DNA of 64,000 bases from Kribbella monticola (GTDB lineage Bacteria; Actinomycetota; Actinomycetes; Propionibacteriales; Kribbellaceae). The stretch spans positions 62,001-126,000 of the forward strand of contig NZ_QFXK01000022.1 of assembly GCF_003261635.1 (NCBI RefSeq). The letters run 5' to 3'. A program made the translations under genes and the position numbers. Positions 34,024 through 43,631 of the stretch are shown here, piece by piece (the first letter of the stretch is position 1; each line of letters opens with the position of its first letter). The notes under the pieces were generated by a model that saw nothing but the letters and a program-made list of their open reading frames with translations, was not told the DNA's origin and did no database searches.

Positions 34024-35309
34024 GCAAGGCTCTGAAGGTCGGACTGCTGGGCTGTGGCGTGGTCGGGACCGAGGTGGTCCGGATCCTCACCGAGCGCGCC
34101 GACGACCTCGCCGCCCGGGTCGGTGCGCCGCTGGAGATCGCGGGCATCGCCGTACGCCGGGCCGGCCGCGCCCGCGATATCGCGGTCGACCCTGCTCTCG
34201 TCACCACCGACGCCCAGGCGCTCGTCTCCCGCGGCGACCTGGACCTCGTCATCGAGGTGATCGGCGGACTCGAACCGGCCCGCGGCCTCATCCTGACCGC
34301 GCTCGAGAACGGCGCCTCGGTCATCACGGCGAACAAGGCGCTCCTCGCCGAGGACGGCCCGACCCTGTTCGCCGCCGCGGAGAAGTACGAGCGCGACCTG
34401 TACTTCGAGGCCGCCGTCGCGGGGGCGATCCCGATCCTCCGGCCGTTGCGCGAGTCGCTGGCCGGTGACGACGTGACCCGGGTGATGGGCATCGTCAACG
34501 GCACCACCAACTACATCCTGGACAAGATGGACTCCACCGGCGCCGGCTTCGACGAGGCGCTCGAGGAGGCCCAGGCCCTCGGGTACGCCGAGGCCGATCC
34601 GACCGCGGACATCGAGGGCTTCGACGCGGCCGCGAAGGCGGCGCTGCTGGCGAGTTTGGCCTTCCACACCAGGGTTTCCATCGCCGACGTGCACCGCGAG
34701 GGCATCACCGAGGTGTCCGCCACCGACATCGCCTCTGCCCGCGAGATGGGCTGTGTGGTGAAGTCGCTGGCGATCTGCGAGCTGGACGAGGCGACCGATT
34801 CGGTCAGCGCCCGGGTCTATCCGGCGATGATCCCGTCGAACCACCCGCTGGCCTCGGTCCGGGACGCCTACAACGCCGTTTTCGTGGAATCCAAAGCGGC
34901 CGGCGAGCTGATGTTCTATGGTCGTGGTGCCGGCGGCGCCCCGACGGCCAGTGCTGTCCTCGGGGATCTGGTGTCCGCCGCGCGCAACCGGCTCAAGGGT
35001 GTGCCGGGGGTCGGCGAGTCGTCGTACACCCAGCGGGCCGTCCGGCCGATGGGGGATGCGCTGACTCGCTATCACGTGTCGCTGGACGTGGCCGACAAGG
35101 CCGGCGTGCTGGCGGCGGTGGCGACTGCGTTCTCCGACCACGGGGTGTCGATCCAGACCGTCCGGCAGGAAGGCCGCGGCGGTGAGGCACAGCTCGTCGT
35201 GGTCACCCACACCGCCACCGACGCCGCACTCTCCGCGACCGTGGAGGCCCTGCGCGACATGGACATCGTGCGAGAAGTCAGCAGTGTGATGCGGGTCGAA
35301 GGGGACTAG
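34020..35309 (+). CDS. hom: homoserine dehydrogenase
   Basis: Protein of 429 residues reducing aspartate semialdehyde to homoserine with NAD(P)H. The N-terminal nucleotide motif is [30 protein letters not shown] and [20 protein letters not shown] segments (here [11 protein letters not shown]) mark the catalytic core. A C-terminal ACT domain ([20 protein letters not shown]) probably mediates feedback control by threonine. It sits between lysA (4-bp overlap) and thrC (2-bp gap). Confidence 0.97.
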   Translation: MSKALKVGLLGCGVVGTEVVRILTERADDLAARVGAPLEIAGIAVRRAGRARDIAVDPALVTTDAQALVSRGDLDLVIEVIGGLEPARGLILTALENGASVITANKALLAEDGPTLFAAAEKYERDLYFEAAVAGAIPILRPLRESLAGDDVTRVMGIVNGTTNYILDKMDSTGAGFDEALEEAQALGYAEADPTADIEGFDAAAKAALLASLAFHTRVSIADVHREGITEVSATDIASAREMGCVVKSLAICELDEATDSVSARVYPAMIPSNHPLASVRDAYNAVFVESKAAGELMFYGRGAGGAPTASAVLGDLVSAARNRLKGVPGVGESSYTQRAVRPMGDALTRYHVSLDVADKAGVLAAVATAFSDHGVSIQTVRQEGRGGEAQLVVVTHTATDAALSATVEALRDMDIVREVSSVMRVEGD

Positions 35310-35311
35310 AG

Positions 35312-36400
35312 ATGACTCAGCAGAGGCCACAGCAGCGGCCTGTTCTCTGGCGAGGCGTGATCGAGGAATACCGCGACCGGCTGCCGGTCTCGGGGGACAC
35401 TCCCGTGGTCACGCTCGGCGAAGGCGGAACGCCGCTGGTGGCCGCGCAATGGCTCAGCGAGCAGACCAATTGCGAGGTCTGGCTCAAGGTCGAGGGAAAC
35501 AACCCGACCGGTTCGTTCAAGGACCGTGGCATGACGGTCGCGATCTCGCTGGCCGCACAGGCCGGTGACAAGGCGGTGGTCTGCGCCTCCACCGGGAACA
35601 CCTCCGCCTCGGCCGCCGCGTACGCCGTACGCGCCGGTCTGTTGCCGCTCGTGCTGATCCCGGCCGGGCGGATCGCGAAGGGCAAGCTCGCGCAGGCGAT
35701 CGTGCACGGCGCGCAACTGGTGACGATCGACGGCGGGTTCGACGACTGTCTGCGGATCGTGCGGGAACTCGGCAAGCACTACCCGGTCGCGCTGGTGAAC
35801 TCGGTGAACCCGGTCCGGCTGGAAGGCCAGAAGACGGCGGCGTTCGAGGTCTGCGACGCGCTCGGCGACGCGCCCGATCTGCACGTGCTCCCGGTGGGCA
35901 ACGCGGGCAACATCGCGGCGTACTGGAAGGGCTACCTGGAGTACAAGAAGGACCGGATCTCCTCGAAAGCCCCGCAGATGTGGGGGTTCCAGGCCGAAGG
36001 TGCCGCGCCGATCGTGCGCGGTGCGATCGTGGCGAACCCGGATACCGAGGCGACCGCGATCCGGGTCGGCAACCCGGCGTCCTGGACGCTGGCCGAGAAC
36101 GCCCGGGACGAGTCGGGCGGCCGGATCGAGGCGGTCTCCGACGCGCAGATCCTTGCGGCGCAACGCGAACTGGCTGCCCGGGAAGGTGTTTTCGTCGAGC
36201 CTGCTTCTGCTGCTGGTGTGGCCGGCTTGCTCGCGACGAAGGCGGCCGGGCGGTTGGACGGCGGACAGACCGTGGTGATCACTGTCACAGGGCATGGCTT
36301 GAAGGACATCGACACCGCACTCGCCCACGCGCTGCCCCACGAGTCTGCGGTGACCCCTGCAGAAACCGACGCCGTAGCCCGCGTCGCCGGACTGGTATGA
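35312..36400 (+). CDS. thrC: threonine synthase
   Basis: Protein of 362 residues, PLP-dependent, converting O-phosphohomoserine to threonine. The PLP-lysine motif is [15 protein letters not shown] (Lys near residue 70), and the phosphate-binding glycine loop is [34 protein letters not shown] is the fold-type II asparagine loop. Length suits the short actinobacterial class. It overlaps thrB by 4 bp. Confidence 0.97.
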   Translation: MTQQRPQQRPVLWRGVIEEYRDRLPVSGDTPVVTLGEGGTPLVAAQWLSEQTNCEVWLKVEGNNPTGSFKDRGMTVAISLAAQAGDKAVVCASTGNTSASAAAYAVRAGLLPLVLIPAGRIAKGKLAQAIVHGAQLVTIDGGFDDCLRIVRELGKHYPVALVNSVNPVRLEGQKTAAFEVCDALGDAPDLHVLPVGNAGNIAAYWKGYLEYKKDRISSKAPQMWGFQAEGAAPIVRGAIVANPDTEATAIRVGNPASWTLAENARDESGGRIEAVSDAQILAAQRELAAREGVFVEPASAAGVAGLLATKAAGRLDGGQTVVITVTGHGLKDIDTALAHALPHESAVTPAETDAVARVAGLV

Positions 36401-37446
36401 CCCCGGAAACACCAGACACGACTCGACCGGCCGACGCGGCGCGACCGGCCGACGCGGCGCGACCGGCCGACGCGGCTCGACCGGCCGACGGGGCCGACGC
36501 GGCTCGATCGGCCGATGGAGCGGCGGCGTCGGCGGGCGGGGTGGTGCGGGTTCGAGTGCCTGCGACGAGTGCGAATCTCGGTCCGGGCTTCGACGCCTTC
36601 GGGCTCGCGCTCAGCCTGTACGACGAGTTGACGGTGACGCCGGGTGGGTCCGGCGTGACCGTCGACGTGGTGGGGCCGGGCGCGGGTGAGGTCGCGTTGG
36701 ACGAGTCGCATCTCGTGGTGCGCTCGATCCGGGCCGGCCTGGAGTCGCTCGGCGCCGGCGTACCGGGGTTCAGCTTGCGGTGTGAGAACCGGATTCCGCA
36801 CGGGCGCGGACTGGGTTCGTCGTCCGCCGCGATCGTCGGTGGCATCGCGGCGGCGTACGGGCTGACCGGTACGCCGCTCGATCGCGACCGGATCGTCGAG
36901 CTCGCGAACGAGATCGAGGGACACCCGGACAACGTGGCGGCCGCGGCGCTCGGGGGATTCACGATCGCGTGGACCGATGGCGAGCAGGGGCGCGCGATTC
37001 GGCTGGAGCCGGCGGCCGGGTTGGCGGCGGTCGCGTATGTGCCGGTGACTCGGGTGCTGACGAAAGAGGCACGTGGGTTGCTGCCGGCCGCAGTACCGCA
37101 TGCCGATGCTGCTGCGAACGCGGGCCGGGCGGCGTTGCTGGTCGCGGCGCTGACCTCGCGACCGGAGCTGCTGATGACGGCGACCGAGGACCGATTGCAC
37201 CAGGAGTACCGCGAACCGGCGATGCCGGAGAGCCTCGCGCTGGTACACAAGCTCCGCGGCAGTGGCCTGCCCGCGATCGTGAGCGGCGCGGGTCCGACCG
37301 TGCTGCTGCTGACGACTGCGAGCGACGACAAACCCTTGGGCGCAACGGGTGCCGAAGCGTTTCCGGCCGCGCCCGACGGGTGGGAGCGGTACGAGCTCGG
37401 GATCGATCCAGTCGGCGTACAGGTCTGGTCGGGCGACGGCGACTGA
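36397..37446 (+). CDS. thrB: homoserine kinase with Pro/Ala/Asp repeat extension
   Basis: Protein of 349 residues phosphorylating homoserine with ATP. The catalytic part begins at about residue 48 ([20 protein letters not shown]). The GHMP ATP loop is [16 protein letters not shown], and the C-terminal GHMP motif is [11 protein letters not shown]. The first 45 or so residues are an unusual extension made of repeated RPADAA units and are not part of the normal fold; typical ThrB is about 300 residues. The ATG at 36397 is retained because it overlaps the thrC stop, as in the rest of the operon, but a start further inside the repeats cannot be excluded. It ends the threonine genes. Confidence 0.95.
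   Translation: MTPETPDTTRPADAARPADAARPADAARPADGADAARSADGAAASAGGVVRVRVPATSANLGPGFDAFGLALSLYDELTVTPGGSGVTVDVVGPGAGEVALDESHLVVRSIRAGLESLGAGVPGFSLRCENRIPHGRGLGSSSAAIVGGIAAAYGLTGTPLDRDRIVELANEIEGHPDNVAAAALGGFTIAWTDGEQGRAIRLEPAAGLAAVAYVPVTRVLTKEARGLLPAAVPHADAAANAGRAALLVAALTSRPELLMTATEDRLHQEYREPAMPESLALVHKLRGSGLPAIVSGAGPTVLLLTTASDDKPLGATGAEAFPAAPDGWERYELGIDPVGVQVWSGDGD
36424..36490. repeat. 18-bp in-frame minisatellite in thrB
   Basis: Three consecutive 18-bp units starting CGACCGGCCGACGCGG (36424, 36442, 36460) are identical except for the last base of the third. A truncated fourth unit begins at 36478, and degenerate copies continue to about 36517. Each unit encodes RPADAA. Confidence 0.9.
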
Positions 37447-37522
37447 CGTCGAGGCGCCGACGGGAATGAACAGAGCCGGACACGCGTTGAACCTCCCGAG
37501 TCTCCAGTTGCCCCCTTGGTGG

Positions 37523-37531
37523 TGCTAGTCT
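37523..37531 (+). promoter_or_regulatory. candidate extended -10 promoter for rho
   Basis: TGCTAGTCT fits an extended -10 (TGnTAnnnT) about 260 bp upstream of the rho start. No convincing -35 lies 16-18 bp upstream, so this is weak. Confidence 0.3.
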
Positions 37532-37553
37532 CGACTCACCCGATCCCCTCCAG

Positions 37554-37793
37554 GTGATCGGCGAACTCTCGTCGCTTCCGGGCTTAGCTCCCGACACCAG
37601 ATGTCTGCGGCGACCTCCCTGTGAAGGACTTGCGCCGCCTGCGTCGGATAACTCCGGGGGGAACCGGATTCAGCGAGAGCCTCTTATACCCACGTCACCT
37701 CCCCGTCGATCGAGACGGCGTCGGTCGTGGGTGATGATTCCGGGCGATGAACCTGAGGACATCGTCCATCCGTGTGGGAAGGACCTCACGTGA
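37554..37793 (+). CDS. candidate leader ORF overlapping the rho start
   Basis: A 79-codon frame runs from a GTG at 37554 through most of the 343-bp thrB-rho gap and stops at TGA 37791-37793, overlapping the rho GTG by 3 of its bases (GTGA). The product would be rich in Pro, Arg, Ser and Gly, with no known domain. The sequence before the GTG (CCCTCCAG) is not a strong ribosome binding site. It could be a translated leader controlling rho or merely chance. Apart from it, the gap holds only the candidate promoter and the rho ribosome binding site (GAAGGACC). Confidence 0.3.
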   Translation: MIGELSSLPGLAPDTRCLRRPPCEGLAPPASDNSGGNRIQREPLIPTSPPRRSRRRRSWVMIPGDEPEDIVHPCGKDLT

Positions 37794-40135
37794 CAGAAAC
37801 TGTTGAAGCCTCCAGCGGAGCCGGCACCTCGCCGGCCGACGCGGGCGCCACCACGCGCCGCCGCAAGGCCGGAGGCGGCCTCGAAGGCATGCTGCTCCCC
37901 GAGCTCAAGCAGCTCGCCGGGACGCTCGGCATCAAGGGCACCGGCGCGCTGCGCAAGGGCCAGCTGATCGAGGCGATCAAGGCTGCCCAGTCGGGTGCCG
38001 GTTCGGCGGGCGCCGCGCGTTCGCGCTCCAGCCAGCCGACGCTGGACGAGGCAGCCGCGGAGCCGGTGGCCGTCAAGGCCGAAGCTCCGGCACGGGTCGG
38101 CACTCGCCGGGCCCGGGCCGCCGCAGCCGACAACGGCGCGGCCGAGAAGAACGTCGAGGCGCCGGCCGCGAAGGCCGCCGTCCAGGAAAAGCCCGCGCAG
38201 AACGGTGTCGCCCAGACGAGCGCGAACCAGACGAGCGCGACCCAGACAGGTGCGACCCAGGCCGGCTCTGCTCCGGTCGAAGCGGCCGCGAGCGCACCGG
38301 TCGTCGAGCGGCACGCCGACGCCGACACCGAGAGCCGGGACGACCGCTCCGGTGGCCGCGAAGGTGGCCGGGACCGCAGCCGCGGTCGCGACAACCAGCG
38401 CACCGACCGCGACGGCGCCCAGGCCCGGGACAGCCGCGAGGGTCGCGACAACCAGGCCCGCGACGGCCGCGAGGCGCCCGCCCGCGAAAGCCGCGACGTA
38501 CAGGCGCGTGACGGCCGCGAGGTCCAGGTCCGCGACGGCCGCGACGCCCAGGCCCGCGACAGCCGGGACGGTCAGAACCGCACCGACAACCGCGACCGCA
38601 CCGACAACCGCGACGGCCAGAGCCGCGATGGTCAGAGCCGGGACAGCCGCGACGGCGCCCAGAACCGGGACAGCCGCGACGGCCAGAATCGCGACGGCCA
38701 GAACCGGGACGGACGCGGCGACAACCGCGACCGCACCGAGAACCGCGACAACCGCGGCGAGCAGCGCACCGACGGTGCCCGGGGCGACCAGCGCAACGAC
38801 CGGCAGAGCCAGACCGACCGGGGCGAGGACGGTGACGGGCGCCGTCGCCGCCGCCGGGGGCGTGACCGCGACCGCGGTCAGACCACCGGCCGCGACTCCG
38901 GTGGCCGCGAGAACCCCCGCAACAACCGCGGCCGGGGCGAGCGCTTCGACCCGGAGCCGACCATCAGCGAGGACGACATCCTGGTGCCGGCCGCCGGCAT
39001 CCTCGACGTGCTCGACAACTACGCATTCGTCCGGACCAGCGGCTACCTGCCGGGCCCGAACGACGTGTACGTCGCGCTGTCGATGGTCAAGCGCTACGGC
39101 CTGCGCAAGGGTGACGCGATCACCGGTGCGGTGAAGCAGCCGTCGGACGGCGAGCGCAAGGAGAAGTTCAACCCGCTGGTCCGGATCGACACCGTCAACG
39201 GGTCGGACCCCGAGGTCGCCAAGCAGCGTCAGGACTTCAACAAGCTGACCCCGCTGTACGCGACCGAGCGGCTCCGCCTGGAGACCGAGCCGAACGTGCT
39301 CACCACCCGGATCGTCGACATCGTCAGCCCGATCGGCAAGGGCCAGCGTGGCCTGATCGTGTCGCCGCCGAAGGCCGGTAAGACGATGGTGCTGCAGGCG
39401 CTGGCGAACGCGATCACCACGAACAACCCCGAAGTACACCTGATGGTCGTGCTGGTGGACGAGCGGCCGGAAGAGGTCACCGACATGCAGCGCACGGTCA
39501 AGGGTGAGGTCATCGCCTCGACCTTCGACCGGCCGGCCGACGACCACACCACGGTCGCCGAACTGGCGATCGAGCGGGCCAAGCGGCTGGTCGAGCTCGG
39601 CCACGACGTGGTCGTCCTGCTCGACTCGATCACCCGGCTCGGCCGGGCGTACAACATCGCGGCGCCGGCCAGCGGCCGGATCCTGTCCGGTGGTGTCGAC
39701 TCGTCGGCGCTGTACCCGCCGAAGCGGTTCTTCGGCGCGGCCCGCAACATCGAGGACGGCGGTTCGCTGACCATCCTCGCGACGGCGCTGATCGAGACCG
39801 GCTCCAAGATGGACGAGGTCATCTTCGAGGAGTTCAAGGGCACCGGCAACATGGAGCTCCGGCTCCGCCGCGAGTTCGCCGACCGCCGGATCTTCCCGGC
39901 CATCGACGTGGTCGCCTCCGGTACCCGCCGCGAGGAACTGCTGATGAGCAAGGACGAGACCCAGGTCGTCTGGAAGCTCCGCCGGGTGCTGTCCGCACTC
40001 GACGGCCAGGCCGCCCTGGAACTGCTGATCGGCAAGCTCAAGGAGAGCAAGTCGAACATCGAGTTCCTGCTCCAGGTCAACAAGACCACCCCGTCGACCG
40101 GCGGCACCGGCCGCAGTACGGACGACGGCAACTAG
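37790..40135 (+). CDS. rho: transcription termination factor Rho with long disordered insert
   Basis: Protein of 781 residues; E. coli Rho has 419. Residues 20-70 are the Rho_N domain (LEGMLLPELKQLAGTLGIKG). Residues about 70-390 are a low-complexity insert, first Ala/Thr/Gln-rich, then dominated by RDGQ/NRD/SRDG repeats and ending in RRRRRGRDRDRG. The RNA-binding cold-shock domain starts near EDDILVPAAGILDVLDNYAF. The ATPase has Walker A in SPPKAGKTMVLQ, Walker B in VVVLLDSITRLGRAYN, and the Q/R-loop region follows. Such insertions in the N-terminal domain are known for actinobacterial Rho and widen RNA binding. GTG start at 37790 follows GAAGGACCTCAC. Confidence 0.97.
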   Translation: MTETVEASSGAGTSPADAGATTRRRKAGGGLEGMLLPELKQLAGTLGIKGTGALRKGQLIEAIKAAQSGAGSAGAARSRSSQPTLDEAAAEPVAVKAEAPARVGTRRARAAAADNGAAEKNVEAPAAKAAVQEKPAQNGVAQTSANQTSATQTGATQAGSAPVEAAASAPVVERHADADTESRDDRSGGREGGRDRSRGRDNQRTDRDGAQARDSREGRDNQARDGREAPARESRDVQARDGREVQVRDGRDAQARDSRDGQNRTDNRDRTDNRDGQSRDGQSRDSRDGAQNRDSRDGQNRDGQNRDGRGDNRDRTENRDNRGEQRTDGARGDQRNDRQSQTDRGEDGDGRRRRRRGRDRDRGQTTGRDSGGRENPRNNRGRGERFDPEPTISEDDILVPAAGILDVLDNYAFVRTSGYLPGPNDVYVALSMVKRYGLRKGDAITGAVKQPSDGERKEKFNPLVRIDTVNGSDPEVAKQRQDFNKLTPLYATERLRLETEPNVLTTRIVDIVSPIGKGQRGLIVSPPKAGKTMVLQALANAITTNNPEVHLMVVLVDERPEEVTDMQRTVKGEVIASTFDRPADDHTTVAELAIERAKRLVELGHDVVVLLDSITRLGRAYNIAAPASGRILSGGVDSSALYPPKRFFGAARNIEDGGSLTILATALIETGSKMDEVIFEEFKGTGNMELRLRREFADRRIFPAIDVVASGTRREELLMSKDETQVVWKLRRVLSALDGQAALELLIGKLKESKSNIEFLLQVNKTTPSTGGTGRSTDDGN

Positions 40136-40176
40136 TACGACGGCCCGCCGGGCACCCCCCGGCGTCCCACCCCTTG

Positions 40177-40292
40177 CCCGGCGAACCCACAGTTCCAGGG
40201 GTTATCCCCTGAAACTGTGGGTTGCCTGCGTGCATACCGCGCGCCAACCCACACTTTGAGGGGATGACCCCTGGAACTGTGGGTTCGCCGGG
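40177..40292. repeat. inverted pair of 40-bp palindromes between rho and rpmE
   Basis: Element 1 (40184-40223) and element 2 (40246-40285) each fold into a hairpin with AACCCAC/GTGGGTT ends and a CAGGGG- or GAGGGG-type upper stem. Element 2 is the reverse complement of element 1 with three differences in 40 bases. The flanks CCCGGCG (40177-40183) and CGCCGGG (40286-40292) extend the symmetry, so the entire block is also one large inverted repeat around a 22-bp spacer. It resembles a REP/BIME pair and may also end the rho transcript. The remaining gap to rpmE shows nothing else. Confidence 0.9.
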
Positions 40293-40405
40293 GAATGCGG
40301 GGGCGATTCGTCAGGTTGGGGGTGCTGATGGCAGAATTGTTCGTTGGTTCCGGTTCACGTTCGCACCTGGCGGACGACCCGGAGCGCCTTGACTCGAGGA
40401 GACCC

Positions 40406-40612
40406 ATGAAGAGCGACATCCACCCGAACTACGTGGCGACCAAGGTGACCTGCACCTGTGGCGCTCAGTTCGAGACGCACTCGACCGCGGAGAACGGCAC
40501 GATTCACGCCGACGTCTGCTCGCAGTGCCACCCGTTCTACACCGGCAAGCAGAAGATTCTCGACACCGGTGGCCGCGTCGCCCGCTTCGAGAAGCGGTAC
40601 GCGAAGAAGTAG
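40406..40612 (+). CDS. rpmE: 50S ribosomal protein L31 (zinc-binding form)
   Basis: Protein of 68 residues, the usual length. It has the four zinc ligands of the C+ type: CTC at residues 16 and 18 and CSQC at 37 and 40. [14 protein letters not shown] is the standard N-terminus. L31 bridges the large and small subunits. A GAGGAGACCC ribosome binding site precedes the ATG. Position between rho and prfA is conserved in actinobacteria. In zinc starvation such proteins are commonly replaced by a C- paralogue; no such gene is in the window. Confidence 0.97.
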   Translation: MKSDIHPNYVATKVTCTCGAQFETHSTAENGTIHADVCSQCHPFYTGKQKILDTGGRVARFEKRYAKK

Positions 40613-40620
40613 CTGCATTC

Positions 40621-40665
40621 CGGCGCCGGTCCGTGGATCCCGACAGGGATCCGGGACCGGCGCCG
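40621..40665 (+). terminator. strong hairpin after rpmE
   Basis: CGGCGCCGGTCC (40621-40632) pairs perfectly with GGACCGGCGCCG (40654-40665), and an inner GGATCCC/GGGATCC stem (40635-40641 and 40646-40652) closes on a 4-base loop. It starts 8 bp after the rpmE stop and separates it from prfA. Confidence 0.85.
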
Positions 40666-40703
40666 TTGCGTTGTCCACAAAGACCTAGGAGAGGAGTGCA
40701 GCA

Positions 40704-41780
40704 ATGTTCGAGGCAGTGCAGTCGCTGAAGGCGGAGTACGCCGAGCTGGAGCGACGGATGTCGGACCCTGAGCTGCACTCCGACCAGGCGGTCGCGCGCC
40801 AGGTCGGCAAGCGGTACGCCGCGCTGGCGCCCGTAGTACGGACGTACGACGAGTGGTTGCAGACCGCCGACGACATCGAGGCGGCCAAGGAGCTGGCGCA
40901 CGAGGACCCGGCGTTCGCCGAGGAGGCGACCAAGCTCGAGCACCGGCGCGACGAGCTGGCCGAGAAGCTGCAGGTGCTGCTCGTGCCGCGGGACCCGAGC
41001 GACGACAAGGACGCGATCCTCGAGATCAAGGCCGGTGAGGGCGGCGACGAGTCGGCCCTGTTCGCCGGCGACCTGCTGAAGATGTACCTGAAGTACGCCG
41101 AGTCGCAGAACTGGAAGACCGAGGTCATCGACGCGGCCGAGTCCGATCTGGGCGGGTACAAGTCGATCACGGTCGCGGTGAAGGCCAAGGGCACACCCGA
41201 GCCCGGCGAAGCGCCGTACGCGAAGCTCAAGTTCGAGGGCGGCGTGCACCGGGTCCAGCGGGTGCCGGTGACCGAGTCGCAGGGGCGGATCCACACCTCG
41301 GCGGCCGGTGTCCTGGTGCTGCCCGAGGCCGAGGACGTCGATGTCGAGATCGACCAGAACGACCTGCGGATCGACGTCTTCCGCTCGTCCGGTCCGGGCG
41401 GCCAGAGCGTCAACACGACCGACTCGGCGGTCCGGATCACCCACCTTCCGACCGGCATCGTCGTCTCGATGCAGAACGAGAAGTCCCAGCTGCAGAACCG
41501 CGAGCAGGCGATGCGCGTACTGCGGTCCCGGCTGCTCGCCGCGGCGCAGGAGGCCGCCGATCAGGAAGCCAGCGACGCCCGGCGTTCGCAGATCCGCACG
41601 GTCGACCGGTCGGAGCGGGTCCGCACCTACAACTTCCCGGAGAACCGGTTCTCCGACCACCGGGTCGGCTACAAGGCGCACAACCTGGACCAGGTTCTCG
41701 GCGGCGATCTCGCCCCGGTGATCCAGGCCCTCACCGAAGCCGACCTGACCGCACGCCTCGAGGCCGTCGAATCCCAGTGA
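40704..41780 (+). CDS. prfA: peptide chain release factor 1
   Basis: Protein of 358 residues recognising UAA and UAG. The catalytic GGQ is in [20 protein letters not shown] near residue 233. The stop-recognition tripeptide is PVT (RF1 type PxT) in [17 protein letters not shown], distinguishing it from RF2. The gene follows GGAGAGGAG and overlaps prmC by 4 bp, so it is made together with the enzyme that methylates its GGQ glutamine. Confidence 0.97.
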   Translation: MFEAVQSLKAEYAELERRMSDPELHSDQAVARQVGKRYAALAPVVRTYDEWLQTADDIEAAKELAHEDPAFAEEATKLEHRRDELAEKLQVLLVPRDPSDDKDAILEIKAGEGGDESALFAGDLLKMYLKYAESQNWKTEVIDAAESDLGGYKSITVAVKAKGTPEPGEAPYAKLKFEGGVHRVQRVPVTESQGRIHTSAAGVLVLPEAEDVDVEIDQNDLRIDVFRSSGPGGQSVNTTDSAVRITHLPTGIVVSMQNEKSQLQNREQAMRVLRSRLLAAAQEAADQEASDARRSQIRTVDRSERVRTYNFPENRFSDHRVGYKAHNLDQVLGGDLAPVIQALTEADLTARLEAVESQ

Positions 41781-42610
41781 GCACCAGAGCCGTCCTCGCC
41801 GAAGCGACCGCGCGACTGCGGGAGGCCGGCGTCGCCTCACCCGACTACGACGCCGCCGAGCTGCTCGCCCATGTCGCCGGCGTCAGCCGCCTCCAGCTCG
41901 GCCTGATCGACCTCACCGACCAGCTACAGACCCGGTACGACGAGTTGGTGGCCCGCCGTGCCGCCCGCGAACCGCTGCAGCACCTCACCGGTACGGCGGC
42001 CTTCCGCTACCGCGAACTCGTCGTGGGCCCCGGCGTCTTTGTGCCGCGCCCGGAGACCGAAGTACTGGTCGGCTGGATCCTCGATCGGATCGCGGACGTC
42101 AAGGAACCGCTGGTGGTGGACCTGTGCAGCGGATCGGGCGCGATCGCGGGGGCCGTGGCGACCGAGCGGCCGGACAGCACCGTGCACGCGGTGGAGCTGT
42201 CGCCCGACGCGTGCGTGTGGGCGCGGCGCAATCTGGCCGGTACGGGCGCGACCTTGCACGAGGGCGATATCGACGGCTGCCTGCCCGAACTCGACGGCCT
42301 GGTCGACGCGGTGATCGCCAACCCGCCGTACATTCCCTTGACCGCCTGGGAATCCGTGACGGCCGAAGTCCGCGATCACGATCCGGCGCTGGCGCTGTGG
42401 TCGGGCGACGACGGGCTCGACGAGATCAAGGTGGTCGCGGCGACAGCAGGGCGGTTGCTCAAGCCCGGTGGCTGGTTCGGCTGTGAGCATGCGGACGTCC
42501 AGGGTGAGTCGGCTCCTGCTGTGTTCGCCGCGACCGGGCTGTTCACCGAAGTACGCGACCAACTGGATCTGGCCGGTCGGCACCGGTTCGCCACCGGCCG
42601 TCGCATCTGA
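41777..42610 (+). CDS. prmC: release factor glutamine methyltransferase
   Basis: Protein of 277 residues, a class I SAM methyltransferase that N5-methylates the GGQ glutamine of RF1 and RF2. The N-terminal substrate-binding helices contain [20 protein letters not shown] and RREPLQH-like [18 protein letters not shown] motif I is [16 protein letters not shown], and the catalytic motif is [10 protein letters not shown]. Start GTG overlaps the prfA stop. Confidence 0.96.
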   Translation: MSTRAVLAEATARLREAGVASPDYDAAELLAHVAGVSRLQLGLIDLTDQLQTRYDELVARRAAREPLQHLTGTAAFRYRELVVGPGVFVPRPETEVLVGWILDRIADVKEPLVVDLCSGSGAIAGAVATERPDSTVHAVELSPDACVWARRNLAGTGATLHEGDIDGCLPELDGLVDAVIANPPYIPLTAWESVTAEVRDHDPALALWSGDDGLDEIKVVAATAGRLLKPGGWFGCEHADVQGESAPAVFAATGLFTEVRDQLDLAGRHRFATGRRI

Positions 42611-42613
42611 GCG

Positions 42614-43567
42614 CTACTCGTAGACCACGAACTCCGGCCTGGGCTTGAGCGCCAGCACCTGGGCCGGTGTCATCAGGGCGCCGTGCCGGGTGTCCTCCTT
42701 GTAGAAGAGCTTGAAGCCCGTGTGGACGCCGGGCGCCATCGTCGTGGTGAGCTTGCGCCAGGTGGATTCCTTGTCGACCCGACCGCCGATGCCGTCGACC
42801 GATTTGATGATCTGCACGCCCGGATGCTGCTTCAGCGCCTTCTCGTTGCTGACGATCCGGACCGAGAGCTGATGGAAGACGAAGGCCTTCTCCGGCAGCT
42901 TGTACTGCGCGACGAGGCCGGCCAAGTACGCCGCGATCGAGTCGAGCTCGGCGCCGGTGGTGTGGCCGAAGACCTTGCCCGGCACCTGGCCGGGACCGAC
43001 CGCCCACTCGGGATCGAAGGCGAGCCCGACATCGGGTTCCTTGAGCCAGCGCTGGAGGACCTTGACCTCTCGGAGGATGTCGGCCCGGCCCGGCTGGATG
43101 TCGAGCAACAGCAGCATCCGGTGCTTTCGGGCGACCGCGAGGTAGTCCTGGATCTTGGCGTCGGGCAAGCGGCTGCGGTACTGGCCGTCCTTGCCGGCAT
43201 GGCCGTTCGCGACCACCACGATGAGTTCCATCACCGGCAACGGAGTCCGGCTACCGGCGTACGCCTTGGAGAGCGTTTCGAGCTGGCTCGCCTTGGCCTC
43301 CAGGTCTTTGTCGAGCGGCCCGAGCGCGGGGGAGCCGGGCAGCCCGACGTACCCGACCAGCTGGTACTTCGGGAAGATCTGCCGGCCGCCACGCGGAAGA
43401 TCCCCGTCCGCAGGCGGCGCAGCCAACGGCGTCGTGGACGGTCTGGCGGACGGCTTCGGGGCGGGCGGAGGCTGCGAACCGGTATCTGCCTTGGTGTCGC
43501 TGCACCCGGCGACGACACCGAACACGAGCGCCATCAGGACGACAAGGAGCTTGTGCTGTTGGACCAC
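42614..43567 (-). CDS. putative lipoprotein, TIM-barrel-like
   Basis: Protein of 317 residues from the GTG at 43567. This start gives a lipoprotein signal (QQHKLLVVLMALVFGVVAGC, Cys near residue 21). A Ser/Pro/Ala linker follows, then a conserved globular domain of about 250 residues with QLVGYVGLPGSPALGPL, LLLLDIQPGRADILREV, VGLAFDPEWAV and VHTGFKLFYKEDTRHG. The pattern of beta strands ending in Asp or Glu resembles a TIM-barrel hydrolase, but I cannot name the family. The frame continues to 43747 over the neighbouring gene, which is rejected. It is convergent with prmC, 3 bp away. Confidence 0.75.
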   Translation of the reverse strand: MVQQHKLLVVLMALVFGVVAGCSDTKADTGSQPPPAPKPSARPSTTPLAAPPADGDLPRGGRQIFPKYQLVGYVGLPGSPALGPLDKDLEAKASQLETLSKAYAGSRTPLPVMELIVVVANGHAGKDGQYRSRLPDAKIQDYLAVARKHRMLLLLDIQPGRADILREVKVLQRWLKEPDVGLAFDPEWAVGPGQVPGKVFGHTTGAELDSIAAYLAGLVAQYKLPEKAFVFHQLSVRIVSNEKALKQHPGVQIIKSVDGIGGRVDKESTWRKLTTTMAPGVHTGFKLFYKEDTRHGALMTPAQVLALKPRPEFVVYE

Positions 43568-43631
43568 CGCACCACCCAACCACGCCGAGCCGACAGACCC
43601 ACGCCGTCGCGTGTCACGCCTCGAGCCGGCC

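Noticed and set aside
38480..38760. Possible CRISPR-like array in the repetitive part of rho
   Set aside because: Units are short, irregular and in frame (RDG/NRD codons) with no unique spacers of constant length and no cas genes.
37670..39604. 644-codon minus-strand frame opposite rho, Val/Ala-rich
   Set aside because: It mirrors the low-complexity rho insert; no ribosome binding site or domain.
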